64,000 bases of DNA from Actinacidiphila guanduensis (GTDB lineage: Bacteria; Actinomycetota; Actinomycetes; Streptomycetales; Streptomycetaceae). Within the stretch, counting starts at the first letter, position 1. The number at the start of each line of letters is the position of its first letter. Where the stretch lies: NCBI RefSeq assembly GCF_900103985.1, contig NZ_FNIE01000003.1, positions 372,001 through 436,000 on the forward strand, given 5' to 3'. A model generated the notes under the pieces. That model made no database searches. It was not told the DNA's origin and saw nothing but the letters and a program-made list of their open reading frames with translations. Both the position numbers and the translations under genes were made by a program. Positions 41,674 through 51,536 of this stretch are shown here, one piece after another.

Positions 41674-43098
41674 TCACGCGCCGGCCGCCGGCCATGGCTC
41701 GCGTGCCCAGTCCGCCGCCAGCTCCTCCCAGAGGTACGCGGCGGCCTGCACGCCGGTGAGCAGCAGGTCGAGGTCCACCTTCTCGTCCACCGAGTGCCAA
41801 CCGTCGGACGGCACGGAAATTCCCAGGAACAGCACGGGAACGCCGAGGAGGTCCTGCAGGTCGGCCGCCGGGCCGGAACCGCCCTCGCGGGTGTAGCGGA
41901 TCTCCTGGCCGAAGGCCCTTCCCATCGCCCGCACCTGCGCGCGCAGGGCGGGGTGGTCCAGTGGGGTCAGGCACGGCCGGGTGCCCTCGCCCCAGAAGCC
42001 GACCTCGTGCCGGATGCCGTCGGGCAGCTTGGCGGCCACCCAGTCGGTGACCAGCTGCCGGATACGGGCGGGGTCCTGGCCGGCGACGAGCCGGAAGGAG
42101 AACTTGATGTGCGCGTCGGCGGGGACGATCGTCTTGCCGCCGGGGCCGCCGTAGCCGCTGTGCAGGCCGTTGACCTCGGCGGTGGGACGGGCCCAGATCC
42201 GCTCCAGGGTGGTGTGGCCGGCCTCGCCGAGGGCCGCGTGCGACTTGGCGCCGCGCAGCCAGGCGGCCTCGTCGAAGGGCAGCTCGGCGAAGAGTTCGCG
42301 CTCGCGGGGGCCGAGTTCGACGACGCCGTCGTAGAACCCGGGTATCGCCACCCGGCGGTCCTCGTCGTGCAGGGCGGCGACCAGGCGCGCGGCCTCGACC
42401 GCCGGGTTGGGCACGGCGCCGCCGAAGGAGCCGGAGTGGATGTCCTGGTCGGGTCCCCGCAGGTCGATCTGCCCGTCGAGCAGGCCTCGCATGCCGGTGC
42501 AGACGGTGGGGGTGTCCTCGGACCACATGCCGGTGTCGGAGACGATCACGGTGTCGCAGGCCAGGCGGTCGGCGTGGGCGCGGATCAGGGCGCCGAAGTG
42601 CGGCGACCCGGACTCCTCCTCGCCCTCGACCAGCAGCTTGACGTTGACGGCGGGGGCGGTCCGGCCGCTCGCGGCCAGGTGGGCGCGCAGGCCCAGGGTG
42701 TGCAGGAACACCTGGCCCTTGTCGTCGGCGGCGCCGCGGCCGCGCAGCCGCCCGTCCTGCCGGACCGGCTCGAAGGGGTCGGTCGCCCAGCCGTCCTCGC
42801 GGGCGGCGGGCTGCACGTCGTGGTGCCCGTAGACCAGCACGGTGGGCGCGTCGGGCTCGCCGCTGGGCCACTCGGCGAACACCGCGGGCCCACCCTCGGT
42901 CTCCCACACCTCGGCCACCGGGAAGCCGGTCCGCCGCAGCGCGGCCACCAGCCACTCAGCGCTGTGCCGCACCTCGGGCGCGCGCTCGGGGTCGGCGGAA
43001 ACGGACGGGATGCGGAGCCATTCCTCCAGCTCACCGAGGAAGTCGGCGGTGTGCTCGGCGACGAAGGAGCGGACGGCGTTGTCCGGGGCGGTGCGCAT
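41674..43098 (-). CDS. M20-family dipeptidase/carboxypeptidase
   Basis: A 474-residue cytosolic metallopeptidase of the M20 (PepV/CNDP-like) group. Metal motifs: VLVYGHHDVQPA (first His/Asp), RGRGAADDKGQ (bridging Asp), EGEEESGSPHF (catalytic Glu) and VIVSDTGM; GKTIVPADAHIKFSFRLVAGQ is the dimerisation-domain border. The length is normal. The ATG is at 43098 with a short upstream spacer to adnB. The dipeptide substrate is unknown. Confidence 0.93.
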   Translation of the reverse strand: MRTAPDNAVRSFVAEHTADFLGELEEWLRIPSVSADPERAPEVRHSAEWLVAALRRTGFPVAEVWETEGGPAVFAEWPSGEPDAPTVLVYGHHDVQPAAREDGWATDPFEPVRQDGRLRGRGAADDKGQVFLHTLGLRAHLAASGRTAPAVNVKLLVEGEEESGSPHFGALIRAHADRLACDTVIVSDTGMWSEDTPTVCTGMRGLLDGQIDLRGPDQDIHSGSFGGAVPNPAVEAARLVAALHDEDRRVAIPGFYDGVVELGPRERELFAELPFDEAAWLRGAKSHAALGEAGHTTLERIWARPTAEVNGLHSGYGGPGGKTIVPADAHIKFSFRLVAGQDPARIRQLVTDWVAAKLPDGIRHEVGFWGEGTRPCLTPLDHPALRAQVRAMGRAFGQEIRYTREGGSGPAADLQDLLGVPVLFLGISVPSDGWHSVDEKVDLDLLLTGVQAAAYLWEELAADWAREPWPAAGA

Positions 43099-43281
43099 GG
43101 CTTTCAGCGTACCGGGCGGCGCGGCAAGGGCCGTGGCCGGTCGGGTGGGCGCTCGAAGCGCACGGCGGGGCGCCCGGTCGTACGAGGGCGGACGCGCTGC
43201 CTGCGTGCCCGGCCGTACGAGGACCGGGCGCTCCGGCCGCGCACCCCGCCGTACAAAGGGCCGGCCCGCTCACCTGCCCGC

Positions 43282-46200
43282 TCATGCACCCGCCCCTTCC
43301 GGTGGCTCCGGGGCGAGCAGCTCCTCCAGGGCGGCGCGGTCGGGCAGCGGCGCGGGCCGTACGACCGCGCCGGTGCGGACGTGGACGAACGCCGCGGTCA
43401 CGTTCTCCAGCGGCACGCCCTGCTGCTCGGCCCAGGCCAGGCGGTAGATCGCGAGCTGGAGCGGGTCGGCGGTGTGCGGGGTGCGGCCGGTCTTCCAGTC
43501 CACGATCTCGTACGTCTCGGCTCCCCCGGCGGCGACCCGGTAGACCGCGTCGATCCGGCCGCGGATCAGCCGACCGGCCAGCGCGAGGCTGAATGGTGCC
43601 TCCACGCGGTAGGGGTGCCGGTCGGCGTACGGCGTGCGCAGGAACGCCTCCTTCAAAGCGGCCAGGTCCTGCTCGTCGGCGATGTCGTCCCCGGGCTCGA
43701 TGCCGGGCAGTTCCTCGGGGGCGAACAGCGGGCGGACGTCGAACCGGGACTCCACCCACGCGTGGAACCTGGTGCCCCGCCGGGCGGCCGGCGCGGGCGG
43801 GCGGGGCAGCGGGCGGGCCAGTTCCTCGGCGAGGCCGTCCGGGTCGGCGGCCAGCCGCATCAGCTGCGTGGCGGTGAGGGCGGCGGGCAGCGGCACCTCC
43901 CTGACGCCCGAGCGGGCCCGCCGCAGCTCGCCGGCCAGCGCCTGCAGATCGCGGTCCCACGCGGCCACCACCCGCGCCTCCTCCCCGACGAGCCCGCTCC
44001 CCTCCTCGGCCGGGCCGCCCTGGTGCGGCACCTCGGCCGGGTCCGGCTCCCGCCGGGCTCCGGGCACGGGGGCGTCGCCCTCCTCCCGCGCGGCAGCGCC
44101 CGCCCCCTGCCCGCCGGCCGCCGCCCCGCTCCCCTCCGCCGGGGCGCCCGGGAACAGGGCGGCGGTCCTCGCCTCCTCGATCGCCTCGCGCACCCGGTGG
44201 GCCGCCTCGCGCCGCCGCTCCAGGGCGACCGGGTCCAGCGGCAGCGGCCACTGCGGCTCGGCGGCCCCTTCCAGCGCGGGGTTCGTGGCGTCCTCGGCCG
44301 GGCGCTCGGCCCACACCTCGACCTCGCCGTCGCCTGCCTCGCAATGCGCGCGCAGGGCCTCCAGGAACGCCGACGGGCCGAACGACCGGCCCTGCGTGGG
44401 CCCCCACCAGTGCCCCGAGCCGAGCAGCAGCGACCTGGGACGGGTGAACGTGACGTAGCCCAGGCGCAGTTCCTCGATCCGCTGGTGCTCCTTCATGTCG
44501 GCGCGGAAACCGTCGAGCCCGGCCTTGCTCCACTCCGCGACGTCCGGCAGCGTGGCCGCGTCGCCGCGCAGCCCGTGCGGCAGCACCTTGGGACTCGTCG
44601 GCCACAGCTCGCGGCCGCGCTCACTCGGGAAGCCCTTGGCGACCAGGCCCGGCACGACGACGACATCCCATTCGAGTCCCTTGGACTTGTGCGCGGTGAG
44701 CACCTTGACCGTGTTCTCGCCGCCGGGCAGCGAACTGTCCAGCCCCTTCTCGAACTGCGCCGCCGTCCGCAGGAAGCCCAGGAAGGCCAGCAGCGTCGTC
44801 TCGCCGTCGAGGGAGGCGAAGGACGCGGCGACGTCCAGGAAGGAGTGCAGGGTCTCGCGGCGCCTGGCGGCCAGCGCGTGGGGCGAGGCCGACAGCTCGA
44901 CCTCCAGCCCGGTGACCGCCAGCACCCGGTGCAGCACGTCCATCAGCGGGTCGGCCAGCGCCCGCCGCAGCTCCCTTATCTCCCCGGCCAGCCGCCCGAA
45001 CCGCACCCGCGCCTCCGGCGAGAACGGCAGGTCGTCGGCCGGCTCGTCCGTCAGGAACGTCTCCAGCGCGTCCGCCAGGGACACCACCTCCGCGGGGTCC
45101 ACGCCCTCGACGGCCGCGGCCAGCCGGTCGGCCGCGGCCCCGTCCGGTCCGGCGTGCCGCACCAGCAGCCTCGCGCGCCGGCCGAGCAGCGCCAGGTCGC
45201 GCGGGCCGATCCGCCAGCGCGGGCCGGTCAGCAGCCGCACCAGGGCGGCGTTGGCCGTCGGGTCGTGCAGCACCTCGCAGGTGGCGACCAGGTCCGCGAC
45301 CTCCGGCAGGTGCAGCAGCCCGGACAGCCCGACCACCTCCACCGGCACTTCCCTGGCCACCAGGGCGGCGTGGATGTCGGCGAAGTGCGCGGCCGTGCGG
45401 CACAGCACGGCGATCTCCCCCGGCGCGGTGCCGGTGCGCACCAGGTGCGCCACGGAGTCGCCGAGCCAGGCGATCTCCTCCGCGTACGTGGGCAGCAGGG
45501 CGCAGCGCACCAGGCCGTCCCGCTCCGCGCCGGGGGCGGGGCGCAGCGCCTCCACGCCCTCGTGGCGCTCGCGCAGTTCGGCCGCCAGGGTGTTGGCGAG
45601 CTCCAGCAGCCGGCCGCCCGAGCGGCGGTTCTCACTGAGGGCGTAGCGGTCGGCGGGCCGCCCGTCGGCGTTCGGGAAGTGCCGCGGGAAGTCGTCCAGG
45701 TTCGCCACCGAGGCGCCGCGCCAGCCGTAGATCGCCTGGCACGGGTCGCCGACCGCGGTCACCGGGTGGCCGGTGCCGCCGCCGAAGAGGCCGGCGAGCA
45801 GCAGCCGCTGGGCCACGGACGTGTCCTGGTACTCGTCGAGCAGCACCACCCGGTACTGCTCGCGCAGCGCGGCTCCCACTTCCTTCCTGGTCTGCGCGAG
45901 CCGTGCGGACAGGGCGATCTGGTCGCCGAAGTCCAGCAGGTCGCGGCGCTTCTTCTCGTCGCGGTAGGCCGCCGCCAGCTCGGCCAGCTCCCGGCGGGCC
46001 GCGACCGCGGGCGCCACCTCCCGCACCCAGGCGAAGCCCCGCTTCGCCGGGTCCAGCTCGCCCAGCCGCTCGGCGAGCCCCTGGTCGAACGCGCGCAGCC
46101 GCTCGGGCTCCACCAGGTGCTCCGACAGCTCGCCGGAGAGCGCGAGCAGGTCGCCGATGAGGGTGGGCAGGCCCTTCGTCAGCGCCGGGTAGGGACCGGG

Positions 46201-46692
46201 CGCCGACCGCAGCACCTTCGCCGCGAGCTGGAACCTCGTGGCGTCCGCCAGCAGCCGCGCCGAGGGCTCCAGCCCGATCCGCATCCCGTGGTCCTTGAGC
46301 AGCTGCCCCGCGAAGGCGTGGTACGTGGAGATCTCGGGGTCGCCGGGGACATCCGGCTCGGCGTAGGGCGCGGGCGGGCCGGCCGGGGTCCGCGCGGTCT
46401 GCGAGGTGCCGCCGGTGACGCCCGCCTGGGCCAGCGCCCGCCTGACCCGCTCGGACAGCTCGGCGGCCGCCTTGTTGGTGAACGTCAGGCCCAGCACCTG
46501 CTCGGGCGCGACCTGGCCGGTGCCGACCAGCCACACCACCCGCGCGGCCATCACCGTGGTCTTCCCCGAGCCGGCCCCGGCCACGATCACGCCCGGGGCG
46601 AGCGGCGCGGCAATGCACGCCAACTGCTCCGGTGTGAACGGGATGCCCAGCAGCTCCCTGAGCTGTTCGGGCCGGTCGAGGGGGAAGGACAC
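43282..46692 (-). CDS. adnB: AdnB-type helicase-nuclease
   Basis: A 1136-residue UvrD-like helicase fused to a RecB-type nuclease, matching mycobacterial AdnB, which pairs with AdnA to resect DNA double-strand breaks. Helicase motifs: VAGAGSGKTTVMAARV (Walker A), LLDEYQDTSVAQR (II), GDPCQAIYGWRGA (III), VLTAHKSKGLEWDVVVVPG (V) and YVTFTRPRSLLLG (VI). The C-terminal nuclease has YEIVDWKTGRTP (Asp/Lys) and QLAIYRLA (the QxxxY motif). The start is GTG at 46692. The lipoprotein gene separates it from adnA, which is unusual. Confidence 0.93.
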   Translation of the reverse strand: MSFPLDRPEQLRELLGIPFTPEQLACIAAPLAPGVIVAGAGSGKTTVMAARVVWLVGTGQVAPEQVLGLTFTNKAAAELSERVRRALAQAGVTGGTSQTARTPAGPPAPYAEPDVPGDPEISTYHAFAGQLLKDHGMRIGLEPSARLLADATRFQLAAKVLRSAPGPYPALTKGLPTLIGDLLALSGELSEHLVEPERLRAFDQGLAERLGELDPAKRGFAWVREVAPAVAARRELAELAAAYRDEKKRRDLLDFGDQIALSARLAQTRKEVGAALREQYRVVLLDEYQDTSVAQRLLLAGLFGGGTGHPVTAVGDPCQAIYGWRGASVANLDDFPRHFPNADGRPADRYALSENRRSGGRLLELANTLAAELRERHEGVEALRPAPGAERDGLVRCALLPTYAEEIAWLGDSVAHLVRTGTAPGEIAVLCRTAAHFADIHAALVAREVPVEVVGLSGLLHLPEVADLVATCEVLHDPTANAALVRLLTGPRWRIGPRDLALLGRRARLLVRHAGPDGAAADRLAAAVEGVDPAEVVSLADALETFLTDEPADDLPFSPEARVRFGRLAGEIRELRRALADPLMDVLHRVLAVTGLEVELSASPHALAARRRETLHSFLDVAASFASLDGETTLLAFLGFLRTAAQFEKGLDSSLPGGENTVKVLTAHKSKGLEWDVVVVPGLVAKGFPSERGRELWPTSPKVLPHGLRGDAATLPDVAEWSKAGLDGFRADMKEHQRIEELRLGYVTFTRPRSLLLGSGHWWGPTQGRSFGPSAFLEALRAHCEAGDGEVEVWAERPAEDATNPALEGAAEPQWPLPLDPVALERRREAAHRVREAIEEARTAALFPGAPAEGSGAAAGGQGAGAAAREEGDAPVPGARREPDPAEVPHQGGPAEEGSGLVGEEARVVAAWDRDLQALAGELRRARSGVREVPLPAALTATQLMRLAADPDGLAEELARPLPRPPAPAARRGTRFHAWVESRFDVRPLFAPEELPGIEPGDDIADEQDLAALKEAFLRTPYADRHPYRVEAPFSLALAGRLIRGRIDAVYRVAAGGAETYEIVDWKTGRTPHTADPLQLAIYRLAWAEQQGVPLENVTAAFVHVRTGAVVRPAPLPDRAALEELLAPEPPEGAGA

Positions 46693-46787
46693 CCAGCGAG
46701 GCTATCCGCAGGGACGGACTTTCCCTTTCCCGCCCGCCGCCGTTCACCCGTACCGGCACCGCCCGTCACCGCGGCCCGCGGGCGCCG

Positions 46788-46919
46788 CTGACCAGCCCGT
46801 CCGCGCGTTAGCCGAGCACTTGGGCACCGTGCCGGGGGCACAGCTCGGCTCGGGCTGACCACCCCGTCCGCCCCCGGAGCCCAGCACCCGGCCACCGTGC
46901 CGGGGAAGCCGCTCGGCTC
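46788..46919. repeat. Degenerate tandem repeat, about 67 bp
   Basis: Two imperfect copies of about 66-68 bp, beginning with GCTGACCAxCCCGTCCGC at 46788 and 46854 and ending near GCTCGGCTC. The second copy runs to the 3' end of the lipoprotein gene. It lies in the gap between adnB and that gene. Confidence 0.55.
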
Positions 46920-47739
46920 AGACGGTGAAGCCCGGGTCGTGCGTGTAGTCCGCGAGGTCCAGCGTGGAGCCGGCCGGCGGGGCGGTTATTCGCGGCTTCT
47001 TGTCGAAATCGGAGAACCCGACGGTGGTGGTGTCGCCGTCCTCGGTGTCGTCCAGCCGCAGGATGTACGGGGTGCCGGCGGTGGCCACGTAGTACCGGGT
47101 CGTGACGTCGCCGCCGTCCTGGGTGAGCGGGATGACGGCGTGGCCGTCGTAGGTGGTGGCGGAGCCCTTGGTCACCGGGCCCTCGCCGGCCGCGTCGTCG
47201 ATCTGGTTCAGCATGCCCTGCAGGTCGCAGAAGTGCTCCAGGCCGGTGTCGCCGTCGCCGTCGCTGCCCGGCGGCGGGAGCTTCACCCAGGAGCCGGAGA
47301 GCTCCTGGCCGATCGCGGGCGGGGCGCCCACCTCGGTCGTCCAGAACCCGGCGTCCCCCTTGAGGTAGCGCGTCCCGGAGACCAGCAGGAACTGCACCTT
47401 GCGCGCGTCGAACTCCATGGAGCCCGCGCACTTGCCGTACTCCACCGCGGCCGCCAGGCGTGAGGGGCCGTCCTCCGGGTCGTCCGACCCGCCGGAGCCG
47501 TCCGGGCCCGCGTCGAAGTGGATGTCGACCGTGACCGCCACGATGCCGTCCATCGCGCGGGTGGCCCGGGCCATCACGTCCGCGCCGCTCGTGCCCGCGA
47601 ACGGGCCGGTGTCCCGCTCGACGCTCACCGGGGCCACCAGCGGCGCGTCCGCCGCGTCGTCCTGCGCGCAGCCCGCGAGCAGCGCCGTCGCCGCCGCGGC
47701 GCCGGCCGCCCCTGTCCAGAACCTCGTCGTGGCCGTCAT
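46918..47739 (-). CDS. Putative lipoprotein between adnA and adnB
   Basis: A 273-residue protein with a lipoprotein signal: MTATTRFWTG, a hydrophobic core and the lipobox LLAGC. After the Cys is a disordered stretch, then a beta-rich domain with AVEYGKCAGSMEF and SGTRYLKGDAGFWT, like LolA/LppX-type secreted lipid-binding lipoproteins (a suggestion only). The start is the ATG at 47739, preceded by GTGGAGGGG at good spacing. It lies on the minus strand between adnA and adnB. Confidence 0.85.
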   Translation of the reverse strand: MTATTRFWTGAAGAAAATALLAGCAQDDAADAPLVAPVSVERDTGPFAGTSGADVMARATRAMDGIVAVTVDIHFDAGPDGSGGSDDPEDGPSRLAAAVEYGKCAGSMEFDARKVQFLLVSGTRYLKGDAGFWTTEVGAPPAIGQELSGSWVKLPPPGSDGDGDTGLEHFCDLQGMLNQIDDAAGEGPVTKGSATTYDGHAVIPLTQDGGDVTTRYYVATAGTPYILRLDDTEDGDTTTVGFSDFDKKPRITAPPAGSTLDLADYTHDPGFTV

Positions 47740-47856
47740 GGCCAGCCCCTCCACCCCTGATCACCCGCGCGCACGCCCCTGTCCGCGCGCCCGGTCGCCC
47801 CCGGCGTCCTGCCGTGCTCCACACGATAGACCCCGCCCCGCACAGCCTGCTCACAG

Positions 47857-47865
47857 TTGTCCACA
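47857..47865 (+). promoter_or_regulatory. Perfect DnaA box (TTGTCCACA)
   Basis: TTGTCCACA, the Streptomyces-preferred DnaA box, in the 175-bp gap between the lipoprotein gene start and the adnA stop. Third perfect DnaA-type box in the window. Confidence 0.55.
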
Positions 47866-47914
47866 GGGGGGTTGACAGGGCGTCAGCCGTCGGTTCCGCG
47901 GATTCGGCGGGCGG

Positions 47915-50900
47915 TCATTCGACCACGTGCCGGCCCTCGGGACGGGCCGTGCACGACCCGCGGAACGCGCAGTGGGCGCAGTGCTGACCGGCGTTGGGCG
48001 TGAAGCGCTCGTCCAGCACCCGGCCCGCGGCCTCGGCGAGCAGTTCCTCGGCCCACGCGCCCGACTCCCCTTCGAGGGGCTGCTGCCGCTGGACGGCCGG
48101 CAGCGCCTCCCCGCCCTCCTTGGCCGGGGCGCCGATGCGCAGCTGGACGAGTTCGGCGCCGCCCGGGTGCGGGCGGGTGCCGTCGAAGAGGGAGTCCACC
48201 GCGCCTTCGCGGACCGCCAGTTGGTAGACGGCGAGCTGCGGGTGGCGGGCGACCTCCTTCGCGGTCGGCTTGGCCTTGCCGGTCTTGAAGTCGACCACGT
48301 AGGCCTGCCCGTCGGCGTCGGTCTCGACGCGGTCCATGCTGCCGCGGATGCGCACCTGGGCGCCGCCGGCCTCCAAGGTGACGTCGAAGTCGTGCTCGGT
48401 GCCCACCGCGGTGCGGCCGCGCTCCATGACGTGCCAGCGCAGGAAGCGCTCCAGGGCGGCGCGCGCGTTGTCCTTCTCCTGCCGGGACTTCCAGGGCGCG
48501 TCGAAGGCGAGCGCGTCCCACACCGAGTCCAGGCGCGCCATCAGGACGTCGAGGTCGGCGGGGGTCCGGCCGGAGGCGACCTCGTCGGCGAGGACGTGCA
48601 CGACGTTGCCGAAGCCCTGGGCGGCCGTTGCCGGCGGCTCGGCCTTGACCTCGCGGCCCAGGAACCACTGCAGCGCGCAGGTGTTGGCGAGTTGGTCGAG
48701 CGCGCTGCCGGACAGGGCGACGGGCTGGTCGCGGTCGCGGACCGGCCGCTGGGAGCGGGTCGGCTCGTACAGGCCCCACCAGCGGTCGGGGTGAGCGGTG
48801 GGGATCAGCGCGTGGCCCTCGTCGGTGAGCGCCGCCATGGTGGCCAGGCGGCTCGCGGCGGCCGCGCGCAGCGACGGGGAGGCGTCGGGGTCCACGGTGG
48901 TGGCCCGCAGTTCGGCGACCAGGTCCGCGACCGCGAGCGGGCGGCGGGTGCGGTGGGCGACGTGCTGCGGCTCGACGCCGAGTTCGGCGAGGAAGCGGGA
49001 GGGCTGGTCGCCGTCGTCGGCCGCGGACCTGACCGCGGTGACCAGCAGGCGGTCGCGGGCCCGGGTGGCGGCCACGTAGAACAGCCGGCGCTCCTCGGTG
49101 AGCAGGGCGCCCTGGCTCATGGGCGGCGCGAGCCCGTCGCGGCCGATGCGATCGGCCTCCAGCAGGGAGCCGCGCCGCCTGAGGTCCGGCCACACGCCCT
49201 CCTGCACCCCCGCCACGACGACGAGCCGCCACTCCAGTCCCTTCGCGCGGTGGGCGGTCATCAGCCGTACGGCGTCCGGGCGCACGATCCTGCCGCCCAG
49301 GGTGTCGGCCACCACGTCGAAGGAGGACAGCTCCTCGATCAGGTTGAGCGCCCCGCGGCCTCCGGTGCGCTCCTCGGCCCGGGCCGCGGTCTCGAACAGC
49401 GCGCACACCGCGTCCAGGTCGCGGTCGGCGCCGCGCCCGGCCGCCCCGCCGCGCAGGGCGGCCCGCTCCAGGCGGCCCGGCCAGGGCGTGCCGTTCCACA
49501 GCGCCCACAGGGCGTCCTCGGCGGTGCCGCCCGCGGTCAGGATCCCGTACGCGGCGCGCAGCAGGCGGGCCAGCCGCAGCGCGCCCCTGGCGTACGAGGG
49601 GTCGTGAGCCGTGAGGCGCTCGGGCTCGGCGACGGCCTCGGCGATCAGGGTGTCCGACGGCCGCGGCACCGCCTGCCCGGCGGCGCGCTCCTCCTCGCGC
49701 AGCGCCCGCCCCAGCTTGCGGAGATCGGCGGAGTCCATGGCGCCCAGTGGCGAGGTGAGCAGGGTCAGGGCGTCCTCGACCGTGATGGCGATGCCCGGCC
49801 GCGATCCGGCCTCCTGGGTGCCCGGTCCCCGGGCGGGGACGGCCTGCCCCGAGTCCAGGACGCCTCCGCCCGCTGCCCTGCTGCTCCGTGCCGCCGTGAT
49901 CGCCGACTCCGCCGCGATCCTCAGGGCGAGCAGCAGTGGGGCCACGGCGGGCTCGGCGTGCAGGGGGGTGTCGGTCGCGGGGAGGTCGACGGGGACGCCC
50001 GCGGTGGTCAGGGCGCGGCGCAGGGCGGGCAGGGCGGTGGTCGAGCGGGTCAGGACGGCCATGGACGACCACGGCAGGTGGTCCTCCAGGTGGGCGCGGC
50101 GCAGGGCGTCCGCGATGGCGTCGGCCTCGGCGCCCGGCGTGGGGTAGGTGCGCACGGCCACAGTGCCGTTCGGGCGGGCGGGGCGGGGCGCGCGGTGGCG
50201 GCGGACCGCGGCGGCGGGCAGCCGCGGCAGCGGCATGCGGGCGGTCAGCTCGCGGGCGGCGGCCAGCACCCTGGCGGCGGACCTGCGGTTGCCGGTCAGG
50301 ACGCGGATCTGCGCCGGGCGGCCGTCGCGGTGCGGGAAGCGGGCCGGGAAGTCGAGGATGCCGTTGACGTCGGCGCCGCGGAAGGCGTAGATCGACTGGT
50401 CGGGGTCGCCGAAGGCCACCAGGGTGCGCCCCTGGCCCGCGAGCAGCTGCAGCAGCCGGGTCTGCGCGGGATCGGTGTCCTGGTACTCGTCGACGAAGAC
50501 CGCGTCGTAGCGGGCGGCGAGCTCGGCGTGGACGTCGGGGCGGGCGGCCAGCCGCACCGCGCGCTGGACCAGCTCGGTGTAGTCGATGACGCCCTGCAGG
50601 TCCGCGACGTCGAGGTACTCGCGCAGGAAGTCGGCGGCCGCGAGCCAGTCCCGGCGCCCATTGCGGCGGGCGAACGCCGCAAGGGCGTCGGGGCCCAGGC
50701 CGAGTTCGCGGGTGCGGGCGATGACGGCGCGGACCTCGTCGGCGAAGCCCCTGGTGGTCAGGGCGGCCTTCAGGTCGTCCGGCCAGCGCACCCGGGCGCG
50801 GCCCTCGCGGGCCAGCCGCGCCTCGCCGGCCAGCAGCTCGCGCACCATGAGGTCCTGCTCGGGGCCCGAGAGCAGGCGGACCGGCTCGGCGAACAGGTCG

Positions 50901-51328
50901 GGGTCCTGGTGGGCGCGCAGGAGGCCGTAGCAGAAGGAGTGGAAGGTGCTCGCCTGGGGCGCGGGGCGGGGCGCGCCGGCGCCGGTGCCGCGGGCCGGCA
51001 GGCGGGCGGCCATCCGGTCGCGCAGTTCGACGGCGGCCGAGCGGCCGAAGGTGAGCACCAGGATGCGGTCGGCGGGGGTGCCGGCCCGCACCCGGGCGGT
51101 GACGGCCTCCACGAGCGTGGTCGTCTTCCCCGTGCCCGGCCCGGCGAGCACCAGCAGCGGTCCGGAGCCGTGCTCAACCACGGCGCGCTGCTCTGCGTCC
51201 AGCACGGGGGGCGCCGCGGTCGCGACGGGCGCCCGCACCAGCCGGTAGCCCCCGGCGGCCGGGCGCGGCGGGTCGAGGACGGCGCCCGGGGTGCCCGGAC
51301 CGCTGCGGGATGAAGGGAAGGTGTTCAC
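47915..51328 (-). CDS. adnA: AdnA-type helicase-nuclease
   Basis: A 1137-residue UvrD-like helicase with a C-terminal RecB-type nuclease, matching AdnA, the partner of AdnB in double-strand-break resection. Motifs: VLAGPGTGKTTTLVEA (Walker A), VDEYQDTDPAQT (II), GDPDQSIYAFRGA (III), RLMTAHRAKGLEWRLVVVAG (V) and VAATRARDRLLV (VI). The nuclease has YVVDFKTGKAKP and QLAVYQLA. Cys residues NTC...CAHC and SC near the C-terminus suggest an iron-sulfur cluster, as in AddB-like proteins. I take GTG at 51328 (VNTFPSSR); earlier codons look like promoter DNA. Confidence 0.92.
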   Translation of the reverse strand: MNTFPSSRSGPGTPGAVLDPPRPAAGGYRLVRAPVATAAPPVLDAEQRAVVEHGSGPLLVLAGPGTGKTTTLVEAVTARVRAGTPADRILVLTFGRSAAVELRDRMAARLPARGTGAGAPRPAPQASTFHSFCYGLLRAHQDPDLFAEPVRLLSGPEQDLMVRELLAGEARLAREGRARVRWPDDLKAALTTRGFADEVRAVIARTRELGLGPDALAAFARRNGRRDWLAAADFLREYLDVADLQGVIDYTELVQRAVRLAARPDVHAELAARYDAVFVDEYQDTDPAQTRLLQLLAGQGRTLVAFGDPDQSIYAFRGADVNGILDFPARFPHRDGRPAQIRVLTGNRRSAARVLAAARELTARMPLPRLPAAAVRRHRAPRPARPNGTVAVRTYPTPGAEADAIADALRRAHLEDHLPWSSMAVLTRSTTALPALRRALTTAGVPVDLPATDTPLHAEPAVAPLLLALRIAAESAITAARSSRAAGGGVLDSGQAVPARGPGTQEAGSRPGIAITVEDALTLLTSPLGAMDSADLRKLGRALREEERAAGQAVPRPSDTLIAEAVAEPERLTAHDPSYARGALRLARLLRAAYGILTAGGTAEDALWALWNGTPWPGRLERAALRGGAAGRGADRDLDAVCALFETAARAEERTGGRGALNLIEELSSFDVVADTLGGRIVRPDAVRLMTAHRAKGLEWRLVVVAGVQEGVWPDLRRRGSLLEADRIGRDGLAPPMSQGALLTEERRLFYVAATRARDRLLVTAVRSAADDGDQPSRFLAELGVEPQHVAHRTRRPLAVADLVAELRATTVDPDASPSLRAAAASRLATMAALTDEGHALIPTAHPDRWWGLYEPTRSQRPVRDRDQPVALSGSALDQLANTCALQWFLGREVKAEPPATAAQGFGNVVHVLADEVASGRTPADLDVLMARLDSVWDALAFDAPWKSRQEKDNARAALERFLRWHVMERGRTAVGTEHDFDVTLEAGGAQVRIRGSMDRVETDADGQAYVVDFKTGKAKPTAKEVARHPQLAVYQLAVREGAVDSLFDGTRPHPGGAELVQLRIGAPAKEGGEALPAVQRQQPLEGESGAWAEELLAEAAGRVLDERFTPNAGQHCAHCAFRGSCTARPEGRHVVE

Positions 51329-51536
51329 GTGGTTCGCCGTTTTCGTCAGGGTGCGGCAATCTACTCCGGACGGGCGGAGGACGGCATGGACAGGTGCGGG
51401 ATGGCGGAAGCTGGATGACATGAGCGCCCGGCCGTCCGCAGGAGTGCGGGCCGTACCAGGAGCCCGCCGCGCCGCCATGGGAGCCGTCCCCGGTCCGCGT
51501 GGCAGCTCGGGGTGCGCCCGGCGCCGCCCGCCGCCG

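Noticed and set aside
41392..46791. A 1799-codon open frame on the plus strand
   Set aside because: It lies antisense to nudC, the M20 gene and adnB, all with clear motifs. Its translation is Gly/Arg/Gln-rich without domains; it arises from codon bias at high G+C.
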